DNA from: Sulfurovum sp.
GTDB taxonomy: Bacteria > Campylobacterota > Campylobacteria > Campylobacterales > Sulfurovaceae
Reading direction: 5' to 3'
NCBI GenBank assembly: GCA_030634925.1
Contig: DAOVZV010000102.1
Coordinates: 1 to 5,538 of the forward strand
Length of the DNA: 5,538 nucleotides
Below are positions 1 to 5,538 of the stretch, piece by piece; the first letter of the stretch is position 1, and each line of letters starts with the position of its first letter. The notes beneath the pieces were generated by a model. That model saw nothing but the letters and a program-made list of their open reading frames with translations, was not told the DNA's origin and made no database searches. Made by a program: the position numbers and the translations under genes.

Positions 1-2171
1 GAGATTATAAATCTACAATCAGCCCAATCTATCGGTTGTGTTATATTTGCAAATGAGTTTAGAGTATATCTATATAGTCCACTTCCCAATAAATCATCTA
101 CACTTCCATCCAAAGATGCACTAGTTAATTCTATCTCTACACAAGATGGAGCAGTACAACCAGTTTGAGTAGAGTTGAAGTCTATATCAGTTGTACCATT
201 TATATACCATCTAGCATCAAAAAAACTAGCTAACCAATAACCAGTACCAAATTCTAATGGGTCTGTTAATCCCAATGGAACATAAACGCTACTATTATCA
301 GTGGTGCTATATCCTCTCTTGAACAAAACCCAATCTACTCCAAATGTACCAACCATATCATCACTAAATATATTATCTACAGTTAGAGTAATTCCTCTCA
401 TCTCGGCAGGAATACTTATCATCTCCCAAGTTTCAGCAGATATACTTGCTCCATTACAAGGTTCACAAACTCGTGTAGAACCATCATAATTTAGTCCTAT
501 ACTTTCATTATCATAGATAAATTTAATCTCTGCCTCACCCAGTATTCGTTTCCAAATCTTGACCTCATCTAGCTCACCCATCCATCTATCATCATAAGAT
601 ACAGCATCCATATCATCACCTATGGCTATTGGTAATGTACCTTTATTATATGTAGTTTGGGTAAGAGTATCTGCCAATATGCCATTTTTGTATAATTTGA
701 GAGTTGTACCATCATAGCTTCCTGATATATGAGTCCATGTATCTATAGTCAATGTAGTTCGAGTATAAATACTAAAGTTATTGACATAAAAATCTATATT
801 AGAGCCACTTCCAGAATAATGTGCCAATCCCCATCCATCTACCCAATCAGGAGAGCTTGAACGCACTATAGCACCCATCCACTTATCATCATTATTTCTA
901 TATACCCATATACTAAATGAAAATGGTACATCTCTACCTATAGCCACCTCATCAGTAGTCTCATTTGGATAATATACAGTATCACTTAAGTCTCTATCTA
1001 CATATATATTACCAAAATGTCCAGCTCTACATATCTGAAAATTATTTATTTCATTGTTTGCCTTATATCTTGATGTGGCATTGAGTAGATTTGATGAGCT
1101 ATCGAGTACATCACCAGTGATACCATTTGCTCCACCACTCCAAAAGCACTCATCCATCTGTAGATTGATAGTAGGTGCGTTACATATCTTCTCTGTATCG
1201 AAATCATATACAAAATCTCTTTCAAATACGATTATTCCTCCTATCTCTTTGTTGTGTCTTCGTTCTTTATCATCAGACTGGTCCTCATCTATTACTAGTC
1301 CAACAGTAGTAGTACTCAAACTACATTGACGCAACCAACCACCATCTGTATCGTTGAGGCTATTTTTCGTACCCAAAATATTTGGATTGGAGGAGTAGGT
1401 ATTTAAAAAATCAAATGTTGTACAACCACTATCCCAACCAACGATATTACTACTTGTTAGTATAGTCTCATATTTGACAATACTACAATTTGTATCTGCT
1501 ATACTACTTTGTATATTTTGTTCCATTACTAGATATGCTATAGTCTCATTTGTCCCAAGTGTGCTATTGGGAGTATCTGATTTTTCTATAGCTATATTCA
1601 ATCCACTTGTAGTTATACTATCCATAGCTACACTCATCCATGGAGATGAATATGATGATGGTAAAGAAGATGTCTCATTTGCTATATCTTGTATCATACC
1701 CAATACTATAGGAGTATCAGTAAAAGCCGTAGCAAATGTGATACTATCCCACTGCTTGTCTTTATTAGCTATATTGCTACCCTGCTGAGTAGATGTAGAG
1801 TGTAGTTTCGCAACTATTCTACTACCATCTCCTAGAGTATGTTCACCCTCATCTATGGCTATATAGTTTATATTTACGCTAGGGTGTGTACCATTATCAG
1901 GATTAGGTTCTACTTGTACTATCTCAAATCCTGTAGTTGTAATATTGCGTATTCTCAACGCAGTTGGAGTATCTGCTGTATATCCACTACCCTCATTGGC
2001 TAATGCAAATATCAGGGGTGGAATATCATAAGTCTGTTGGAGAGTTACACTATGCCAACTATTACTAATAGAAGTATCAGGCAAGACTACACTTCCACTC
2101 TCCATCTTCCATGCCAATATGTGTGTAGGAATTAAGATAATTACTATTAAAGCTTGTTTAAATAAATTCAT
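1..2171 (-). CDS. Large secreted LamG-domain surface protein, MshQ-like modular adhesin (partial, C-terminus beyond left edge)
   Basis: Reading leftward from the ATG at 2171-2169, 723 codons are open to the window edge with no in-frame stop; I checked every codon. Residues 1-20 form a signal peptide (Lys5, hydrophobic core 7-15, likely cleavage after Ala20), so the product is exported. Residues about 28-125, 128-222 and 224-320 look like three related beta-sandwich modules. Their hallmarks are YDIPPLIFAL and ITTTGFEIVQVEP in the first, SPWMSVAM and ITTSGLNIAIEKS in the second, and IDEDQSDDKERRHNKE in the third. These resemble H-type lectin-like repeats of MshQ-type proteins. Residues about 333-555 are a LamG jellyroll, ending in the typical GELDEVKIWKRILGEAEI. 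Residues about 565-723 carry WEMISIP (582-588), DW (613-614) and GYWL (644-647), a module I recognise only by pattern. Cysteines at 229, 250, 283, 330, 342, 381, 569 and 572 suggest disulfides outside the cytoplasm. A surface-binding or pilus-related role is inferred; the ligand is unknown. The domain calls come from motif memory, not a search. Confidence 0.87.
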   Translation of the reverse strand, partial: MNLFKQALIVIILIPTHILAWKMESGSVVLPDTSISNSWHSVTLQQTYDIPPLIFALANEGSGYTADTPTALRIRNITTTGFEIVQVEPNPDNGTHPSVNINYIAIDEGEHTLGDGSRIVAKLHSTSTQQGSNIANKDKQWDSITFATAFTDTPIVLGMIQDIANETSSLPSSYSSPWMSVAMDSITTSGLNIAIEKSDTPNSTLGTNETIAYLVMEQNIQSSIADTNCSIVKYETILTSSNIVGWDSGCTTFDFLNTYSSNPNILGTKNSLNDTDGGWLRQCSLSTTTVGLVIDEDQSDDKERRHNKEIGGIIVFERDFVYDFDTEKICNAPTINLQMDECFWSGGANGITGDVLDSSSNLLNATSRYKANNEINNFQICRAGHFGNIYVDRDLSDTVYYPNETTDEVAIGRDVPFSFSIWVYRNNDDKWMGAIVRSSSPDWVDGWGLAHYSGSGSNIDFYVNNFSIYTRTTLTIDTWTHISGSYDGTTLKLYKNGILADTLTQTTYNKGTLPIAIGDDMDAVSYDDRWMGELDEVKIWKRILGEAEIKFIYDNESIGLNYDGSTRVCEPCNGASISAETWEMISIPAEMRGITLTVDNIFSDDMVGTFGVDWVLFKRGYSTTDNSSVYVPLGLTDPLEFGTGYWLASFFDARWYINGTTDIDFNSTQTGCTAPSCVEIELTSASLDGSVDDLLGSGLYRYTLNSFANITQPIDWADCRFII

Positions 2172-2183
2172 AATCAATCCTTT
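2172..2183 (-). promoter_or_regulatory. Ribosome binding site of the LamG surface protein gene
   Basis: On the minus strand AAAGGA (2183-2178) lies 6 nt before the ATG at 2171. This is a strong Shine-Dalgarno match at good spacing. It supports this start, as does the signal peptide that begins immediately at the first codon. Confidence 0.8.
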
Positions 2184-2188
2184 ATACG

Positions 2189-2218
2189 ATTTATGTTATG
2201 ACTTATTATAACATAAAT
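2189..2218. repeat. Perfect 11-bp inverted repeat with 8-bp centre in the divergent promoter region
   Basis: The left arm ATTTATGTTAT (2189-2199) is the exact reverse complement of the right arm ATAACATAAAT (2208-2218). Eight bases (2200-2207) separate them, so the total is 30 bp. The element sits between two divergently transcribed genes and covers the leftward -10 box. It ends about 28 bp before the rightward -10 box. It has no T-tract after it and its stem is almost all A/T, so an operator for a dimeric regulator fits better than a terminator. No specific regulator is recognised. Confidence 0.6.
2205..2210 (-). promoter_or_regulatory. Candidate -10 box for the leftward surface protein gene
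   Basis: The minus strand reads a perfect TATAAT at 2210-2205. A start of transcription near 2198 would give a leader of about 26 nt before the ATG at 2171. No recognisable -35 hexamer lies 16-18 bp upstream, which is common for sigma-70 promoters in Campylobacterota. The box lies inside the inverted repeat at 2189-2218, so a protein bound there would occlude it. The region is very AT-rich, so chance matches are possible. Confidence 0.45.
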
Positions 2219-2246
2219 TATTAACAATTGGTTAGCAAATCAGAGT

Positions 2247-2252
2247 TATAAT
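2247..2252 (+). promoter_or_regulatory. Candidate -10 box for ccsBA
   Basis: A perfect TATAAT lies 31 bp before the ccsBA start codon. Initiation near 2259 would leave a leader of about 25 nt holding the ribosome binding site. TTAACA at 2221-2226 is the best -35-like string but is 20 bp away, which is too far for a standard promoter. The box is therefore supported mainly by its perfect match and position. Confidence 0.5.
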
Positions 2253-2271
2253 CTTTTGAATTATTAAACAT

Positions 2272-2283
2272 AAGGATAGAAAA
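2272..2283 (+). promoter_or_regulatory. Ribosome binding site of ccsBA
   Basis: AAGGA at 2272-2276 stands 7 nt before the ATG at 2284. This decides the start: the next in-frame ATG (codon 7, 2302) has no Shine-Dalgarno-like sequence in front of it, and starting there would shorten the N-terminus just before membrane segment 1. Confidence 0.82.
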
Positions 2284-5200
2284 ATGAAGTATATATTTTC
2301 CATGAAAGTAGCAGTATTAATGATGTTTATATTTGCTATTGTCATCGGTATAGGGACATTTATAGAGAATGACTACGGCACACAGACTGCACGAGCATTG
2401 ATTTATAAAGCAGGTTGGTTTGAGGTATTTTTGGGCTATTTCATAGCTATTTTGATTTATAATATCATCAAATTCAAATCTCACAAGAGTAAACCAGCTG
2501 TATTTCTATTCCACTTCTCTTTTGTTGTAGTAGCTTTGGGTGCTTTGCTTACGAGATATATCGGATATGAAGGGATTATGCATATTCGTACAGGAGATAG
2601 TAGCAATACTATGGTATCTGATGTAAAGATAATTCAGATACAAGCCCAAAAAGCAGATAAAACTGTAGAGTTTGAAAAAGAGATGTTCTTCTCTACTATG
2701 ACACCCAATAGCTTTGACAAAACCATCTCTGTAGCAGACAAAGAGGTCAAAATAGAGCTACTCAAATATATGCCAACTTATGAAGATGAGATTGTTAGTG
2801 ATAGTAATGGCAAAAAGATATTGGAGTTCAAGGTAGCCACAGGAGCAAATGGGAAGATATACTACCTAAGCAAAGGTGAAAAGAGAGACTTTGGAAGCTT
2901 TGTAATATCGTATGGAGCAGATGTATCAGATAGTAAAAAAACTATATTCTCTGTCACAGATGATGGAGATAAACTTAGGATGAACTCACCAAAAGACCTC
3001 ATCACACTAGATATGAATGACCAAAGTCAAGGAGAACTAAAATCTGGAAATAATCTACTTAGAAATAGAATGCTATATAGATTTGATGGTAATGCGATAG
3101 TCCTAAAGCAGGTACATCCAAAAGCTATCATAAAAGTCAAAGAATCTACAGAGCTAAAGACAAAGAGAAGACTACCTGAATATATGCAGTGGAAAGTAAG
3201 TGTAGGAGACAAAAGTCAAATAGTTGTGACGACTCCATACAAAGGTCAGATAGGTACATTAAACCAGATAACCCTAGATGGTGTAGATATAAAGCTACAA
3301 ATTGGTGCAAAGCTCATAACAGTACCATTTGATATTAAGCTTATCAAATTTACACTAGAGAGATACCCTGGTTCTATGACTCCTGCGTCATACTCTAGTG
3401 ATGTTGTACTTATAGACAAGGAGCAAAATATCAATATGCCATACAAAATATATATGAACCATATACTAGACCACAGAAACTATAGAGTATTCCAATCATC
3501 TTATGACCAAGATGAACAAGGTACTGTATTATCTATCAATCACGACCCAGGAACGATACCTACTTATATCGGTTACTTCTTGATGATGATTGGTATGATA
3601 TGGAGTCTATTTATATCAAATGGAAGATTTCAAAAACTACTCAAAGGTACTAGAAAACTACAATCAGGAGCATTGGCAATAGCTATGATAACTCTATTGG
3701 CACTTAGTCCCACCTCACTAGAGGCAAAGACTCCAATATTAGATGCAAATATCACCAAAAATATGCAATCTTATGATTTTGAACATGCACAAAACTTCGG
3801 TAAGATAGTAGTACAAGATGGTGGGGGACGGATGAAGCCAATAGATACCGTAGCCCATGATGTCATATCCAAAATCACTGGTAAATCATCTATATATGGA
3901 TTGTCTCCTACACAGATGTTGCTTGGTATGACTATGCAACCTGCCCTATATCAAACTATTCCTATGATAAAAATAGGACACAAAAAGATAGCAGTAGAGT
4001 TGGGACTACCCGAAGATACCAAATTTGCTAGATTTTTGGATTTCTTCTCAAAAGAGGACTTTAGTTATAGAATATTCAAAGTAGTCACAGAAGCTAGTAG
4101 AAAAAAACCACTAGAAAAGACACAATTTGACAAAGAGCTACTCAAGATAGATGAGAGAGTCAATGTAGCATATATGTCATATCAAGGTGCTATGCTCAAA
4201 ATGTATCCAAAACCAAATGATATAAACAACAAATGGTTCTCTCCTATGGATGCTATCAAAGATTTCCCTCCTGAAGATAGAGACGCTGTAAGAATAAGCA
4301 TTTCAGCATATTTCTCCATGATAGAGACAGGACTCAAAACAGGTAACTGGGCAAATGCCAATATCGCACTAAAAGGCATAAGCCAATATCAACAAAAGTA
4401 TGGAGCAAGAGTAATCCCTAGTCCTACTCATATTGATATGGAGATAGCATACAACAAGTTTGGACTGTTTGGTAAACTTGTACCTCTATATCTATTGTTA
4501 GGTCTGATACTATTGGTATTTGCATTTATCAATGTTATCAAAACGACTTTTTCACTCAAATATATTATGATGGGTGCATGGGGTATATTTATATTAGGAT
4601 TTGCTTTACATATTCTAGGACTAGGTATCCGTTGGTATATAGCAGGACATGCTCCATGGTCAAATGCCTATGAGTCCATAGTTACCATCGCAGCTACTAC
4701 GATGTTTGCAGGTATTATATTGGCTAGGCGTTCACCATTTGCACTAGCAGGTGCTGGTATATTGGCAGGTGTCACAATGGCAGTAGCCCACATGAGTTTC
4801 CTCAATCCAGAGATAACTACTCTAGTACCAGTACTCAAATCATACTGGCTAATGATACATGTGGCTACTATTATTTCAGGTGATGGCTTCTTGGGACTAG
4901 GTTCGATATTGTCTCTACTTGTATTGATACTATACATAATGAGAGGCAAAAATGGAGATGAAAATATAGACCGTTCTATCAAAGAACTCACCAATCTATC
5001 AGAGATGGCACTTATCATAGGTCTAATACTTCTAACCGTAGGTAACTTCTTGGGTGGAGTATGGGCAAACGAAAGCTGGGGAAGATACTGGGGTTGGGAT
5101 GCCAAAGAGACTTGGGCAGCTGTAAGTATATTGGTATATGCTACAGTTCTTCATCTTAGATTTATACCATCACTCAAATCCAACTTCGCATACAATGTAG

Positions 5201-5379
5201 CCACAACTTGGGCATACTCATCTGTATTGATGACATACTTCGGAGTCAATTACTACCTATCAGGACTACACTCATACGCAGCAGGAGACCCTGTACCAAT
5301 ACCTATGTGGATATATTATGCCATAGCAGGACTATTTGTCTTGACTCTAATATCTGCACGAAATAGAAAGTTAAAGTAG
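2284..5379 (+). CDS. ccsBA: CcsBA cytochrome c synthase (fused Ccs1/ResB and CcsA, system II)
   Basis: This inner-membrane protein exports haem and ligates it to CXXCH cysteines of periplasmic cytochromes c (system II). The N-terminal Ccs1/ResB half has membrane segments near residues 7-27, 44-62 and 71-91, with His77 inside the third (position of the TM-His1 haem ligand). A large periplasmic domain follows (about 92-425), then a segment at 426-446. A hydrophobic stretch at 462-481 and a second periplasmic region (482-730, with GGRMKPIDT at 514-522) join it to the CcsA half. CcsA has about eight further segments. It carries RWYIAGHAPWSNAYES (His789), SYWLMIHV (His859), the WWD haem-handling motif at 927-944 (WGRYWGWDAKETW), LHLR (His957) and GLHSYA (His996). 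The 97-98 and 39 residue spacings of His859, His957 and His996 match P-His1, TM-His2 and P-His2 of known family members. The protein contains no cysteine. At 1031 residues it is longer than the Helicobacter hepaticus enzyme (about 936, from memory). Which isoform it is (general CX2CH, or NrfI-like or MccA-specific as in Wolinella) cannot be told, because no cytochrome gene is adjacent. Confidence 0.97.
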   Translation: MKYIFSMKVAVLMMFIFAIVIGIGTFIENDYGTQTARALIYKAGWFEVFLGYFIAILIYNIIKFKSHKSKPAVFLFHFSFVVVALGALLTRYIGYEGIMHIRTGDSSNTMVSDVKIIQIQAQKADKTVEFEKEMFFSTMTPNSFDKTISVADKEVKIELLKYMPTYEDEIVSDSNGKKILEFKVATGANGKIYYLSKGEKRDFGSFVISYGADVSDSKKTIFSVTDDGDKLRMNSPKDLITLDMNDQSQGELKSGNNLLRNRMLYRFDGNAIVLKQVHPKAIIKVKESTELKTKRRLPEYMQWKVSVGDKSQIVVTTPYKGQIGTLNQITLDGVDIKLQIGAKLITVPFDIKLIKFTLERYPGSMTPASYSSDVVLIDKEQNINMPYKIYMNHILDHRNYRVFQSSYDQDEQGTVLSINHDPGTIPTYIGYFLMMIGMIWSLFISNGRFQKLLKGTRKLQSGALAIAMITLLALSPTSLEAKTPILDANITKNMQSYDFEHAQNFGKIVVQDGGGRMKPIDTVAHDVISKITGKSSIYGLSPTQMLLGMTMQPALYQTIPMIKIGHKKIAVELGLPEDTKFARFLDFFSKEDFSYRIFKVVTEASRKKPLEKTQFDKELLKIDERVNVAYMSYQGAMLKMYPKPNDINNKWFSPMDAIKDFPPEDRDAVRISISAYFSMIETGLKTGNWANANIALKGISQYQQKYGARVIPSPTHIDMEIAYNKFGLFGKLVPLYLLLGLILLVFAFINVIKTTFSLKYIMMGAWGIFILGFALHILGLGIRWYIAGHAPWSNAYESIVTIAATTMFAGIILARRSPFALAGAGILAGVTMAVAHMSFLNPEITTLVPVLKSYWLMIHVATIISGDGFLGLGSILSLLVLILYIMRGKNGDENIDRSIKELTNLSEMALIIGLILLTVGNFLGGVWANESWGRYWGWDAKETWAAVSILVYATVLHLRFIPSLKSNFAYNVATTWAYSSVLMTYFGVNYYLSGLHSYAAGDPVPIPMWIYYAIAGLFVLTLISARNRKLK

Positions 5380-5388
5380 AGAGTCGTT

Positions 5389-5410
5389 AGTGGGAGAAAT
5401 CCCACTTCTT
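5389..5410 (+). terminator. Probable Rho-independent terminator after ccsBA
   Basis: AGTGGGA (5389-5395) pairs perfectly with TCCCACT (5400-5406) around a GAAA tetraloop, starting 10 nt after the ccsBA stop. The stem has four G-C pairs, striking in this AT-rich stretch. The tail TCTT is a poor U-tract, so termination may be incomplete. The hairpin separates ccsBA from the following gene, which has its own ribosome binding site. Confidence 0.65.
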
Positions 5411-5424
5411 AAGGTTACTTTATA

Positions 5425-5449
5425 TATGATATGAGTAAAATAATATATT
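5425..5449 (+). promoter_or_regulatory. Weak candidate promoter region for the downstream lipoprotein gene
   Basis: Two -10-like strings lie between the hairpin and the next start codon: TATGAT (5425-5430) and TATATT (5444-5449). Neither has a clear -35 box at normal spacing, and the whole stretch is A/T, so this is only a suggestion that the gene has its own promoter. Confidence 0.25.
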
Positions 5450-5457
5450 AATCATTT

Positions 5458-5468
5458 AAGGAGAAGTA
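5458..5468 (+). promoter_or_regulatory. Ribosome binding site of the downstream lipoprotein gene
   Basis: AAGGAG (5458-5463) is a near-perfect Shine-Dalgarno sequence 5 nt before the ATG at 5469. It makes translation from this start likely although only 70 bases of the gene are present. Confidence 0.8.
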
Positions 5469-5538
5469 ATGAAAATTATACAAATTATTTTTATAGTAAT
5501 TTTAGTTTTTGGAATTAATGGATGTGGAGGTGGAGGAA
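5469..5538 (+). CDS. Putative lipoprotein (partial, N-terminal 23 codons only)
   Basis: The 23 visible codons encode a charged start (Met-Lys), a hydrophobic core at residues 3-16, and Ile16-Asn17-Gly18-Cys19. The last four resemble a lipobox, though Asn at -2 is less usual. Glycines 20-23 follow directly. Cys plus a glycine run is a common start of secreted lipoproteins in Campylobacterota and other Gram-negative bacteria, where the glycines act as a flexible tether. With no charged residue at +2, transport to the outer membrane is plausible. The function cannot be known because the mature domain lies beyond the right edge. It is codirectional with ccsBA, 89 bp downstream and behind a hairpin, so probably a separate transcript. 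Confidence 0.72.
   Translation, partial: MKIIQIIFIVILVFGINGCGGGG

Noticed and set aside
219..225. A7 tract in the surface protein gene (and another at 4101-4107 in ccsBA) as phase-variation sites
   Set aside because: Seven bases is short for slip-strand phase variation and such tracts are expected in AT-rich DNA. Both genes are in frame.
453..467. Cys-Glu-Pro-Cys-Asn in the surface protein as a possible haem c site
   Set aside because: Cys569-x-x-Cys572 is followed by Asn, not His or Lys, so it is not a CXXCH or CXXCK haem-binding motif. A disulfide is more likely.
301..1788. Plus-strand open frames at 301-489, 1054-1329 and 1474-1788
   Set aside because: All lie inside the continuous minus-strand surface protein frame. 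None has a ribosome binding site or a recognisable domain; they are antisense shadows.
2189..2218. The intergenic inverted repeat as a bidirectional terminator
   Set aside because: It lies between two divergent start codons, so no upstream transcript needs ending there. Its stem is almost entirely A/T and no T-tract follows it.
2302..2304. Alternative ccsBA start at codon 7
   Set aside because: There is no Shine-Dalgarno sequence before it, whereas the ATG at 2284 has AAGGA at 7 nt.
3027..5105. Minus-strand open frames at 3027-3212, 3246-3446, 4182-4379 and 4668-5105
   Set aside because: They are antisense to well-conserved ccsBA motifs, including the WWD region, and lack a ribosome binding site or recognisable protein features.
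1..5538. CRISPR array, tRNA/rRNA genes, insertion sequence or prophage pieces
   Set aside because: No regularly spaced direct repeats, cloverleaf-like sequences, transposase or phage protein motifs are seen. About 96 percent of the window is covered by three coding regions.

Overview
The window is AT-rich (roughly mid-30s percent G+C by eye). Its coding style leans heavily on ATA (Ile), CTA (Leu) and AGA (Arg). The most informative gene is a one-piece Ccs1-CcsA (CcsBA) cytochrome c synthase. Such fusions are characteristic of Campylobacterota (Helicobacter, Wolinella, Sulfurimonas/Sulfurovum-type organisms), although they also occur in Bacteroidota. Codon use, strong AAGGA-type ribosome binding sites and TATAAT-type promoters with no clear -35 box fit a Campylobacterota chromosome. 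The genus cannot be named from this window.

Layout. (1) Positions 1-2171, minus strand: the N-terminal 723 codons of one large secreted surface protein that runs off the left edge. It has a signal peptide, three H-type-lectin-like or MshQ-like beta modules, a LamG (concanavalin A-like) domain, and a C-terminal module with WEMISIP and GYWL motifs. It is open throughout, with no stop or frameshift. (2) Positions 2172-2283: a 112-bp divergent intergenic region. It holds both ribosome binding sites, a candidate -10 box for each direction, and a perfect 11-bp inverted repeat that contains the leftward -10 box. (3) Positions 2284-5379, plus strand: the complete 1031-residue ccsBA gene. (4) Positions 5380-5468: a short gap with a 7-bp GAAA-loop hairpin (likely terminator) and a ribosome binding site. 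(5) Position 5469 to the right edge, plus strand: the first 23 codons of a probable lipoprotein.

How the parts relate. CcsBA is an inner-membrane housekeeping machine: it exports haem and ligates it to CXXCH motifs of periplasmic cytochromes c. The leftward gene encodes an exported adhesin-like or pilus-associated protein, and the rightward partial gene an exported lipoprotein. I see no functional link between the three beyond the shared divergent control region. No RNA gene, CRISPR array, insertion sequence or phage gene is visible. I found no convincing new multi-gene system. The most notable items are the modular surface protein, the palindrome shared by the divergent promoters, and the internal signal-peptide-like segment in the cysteine-free CcsBA.
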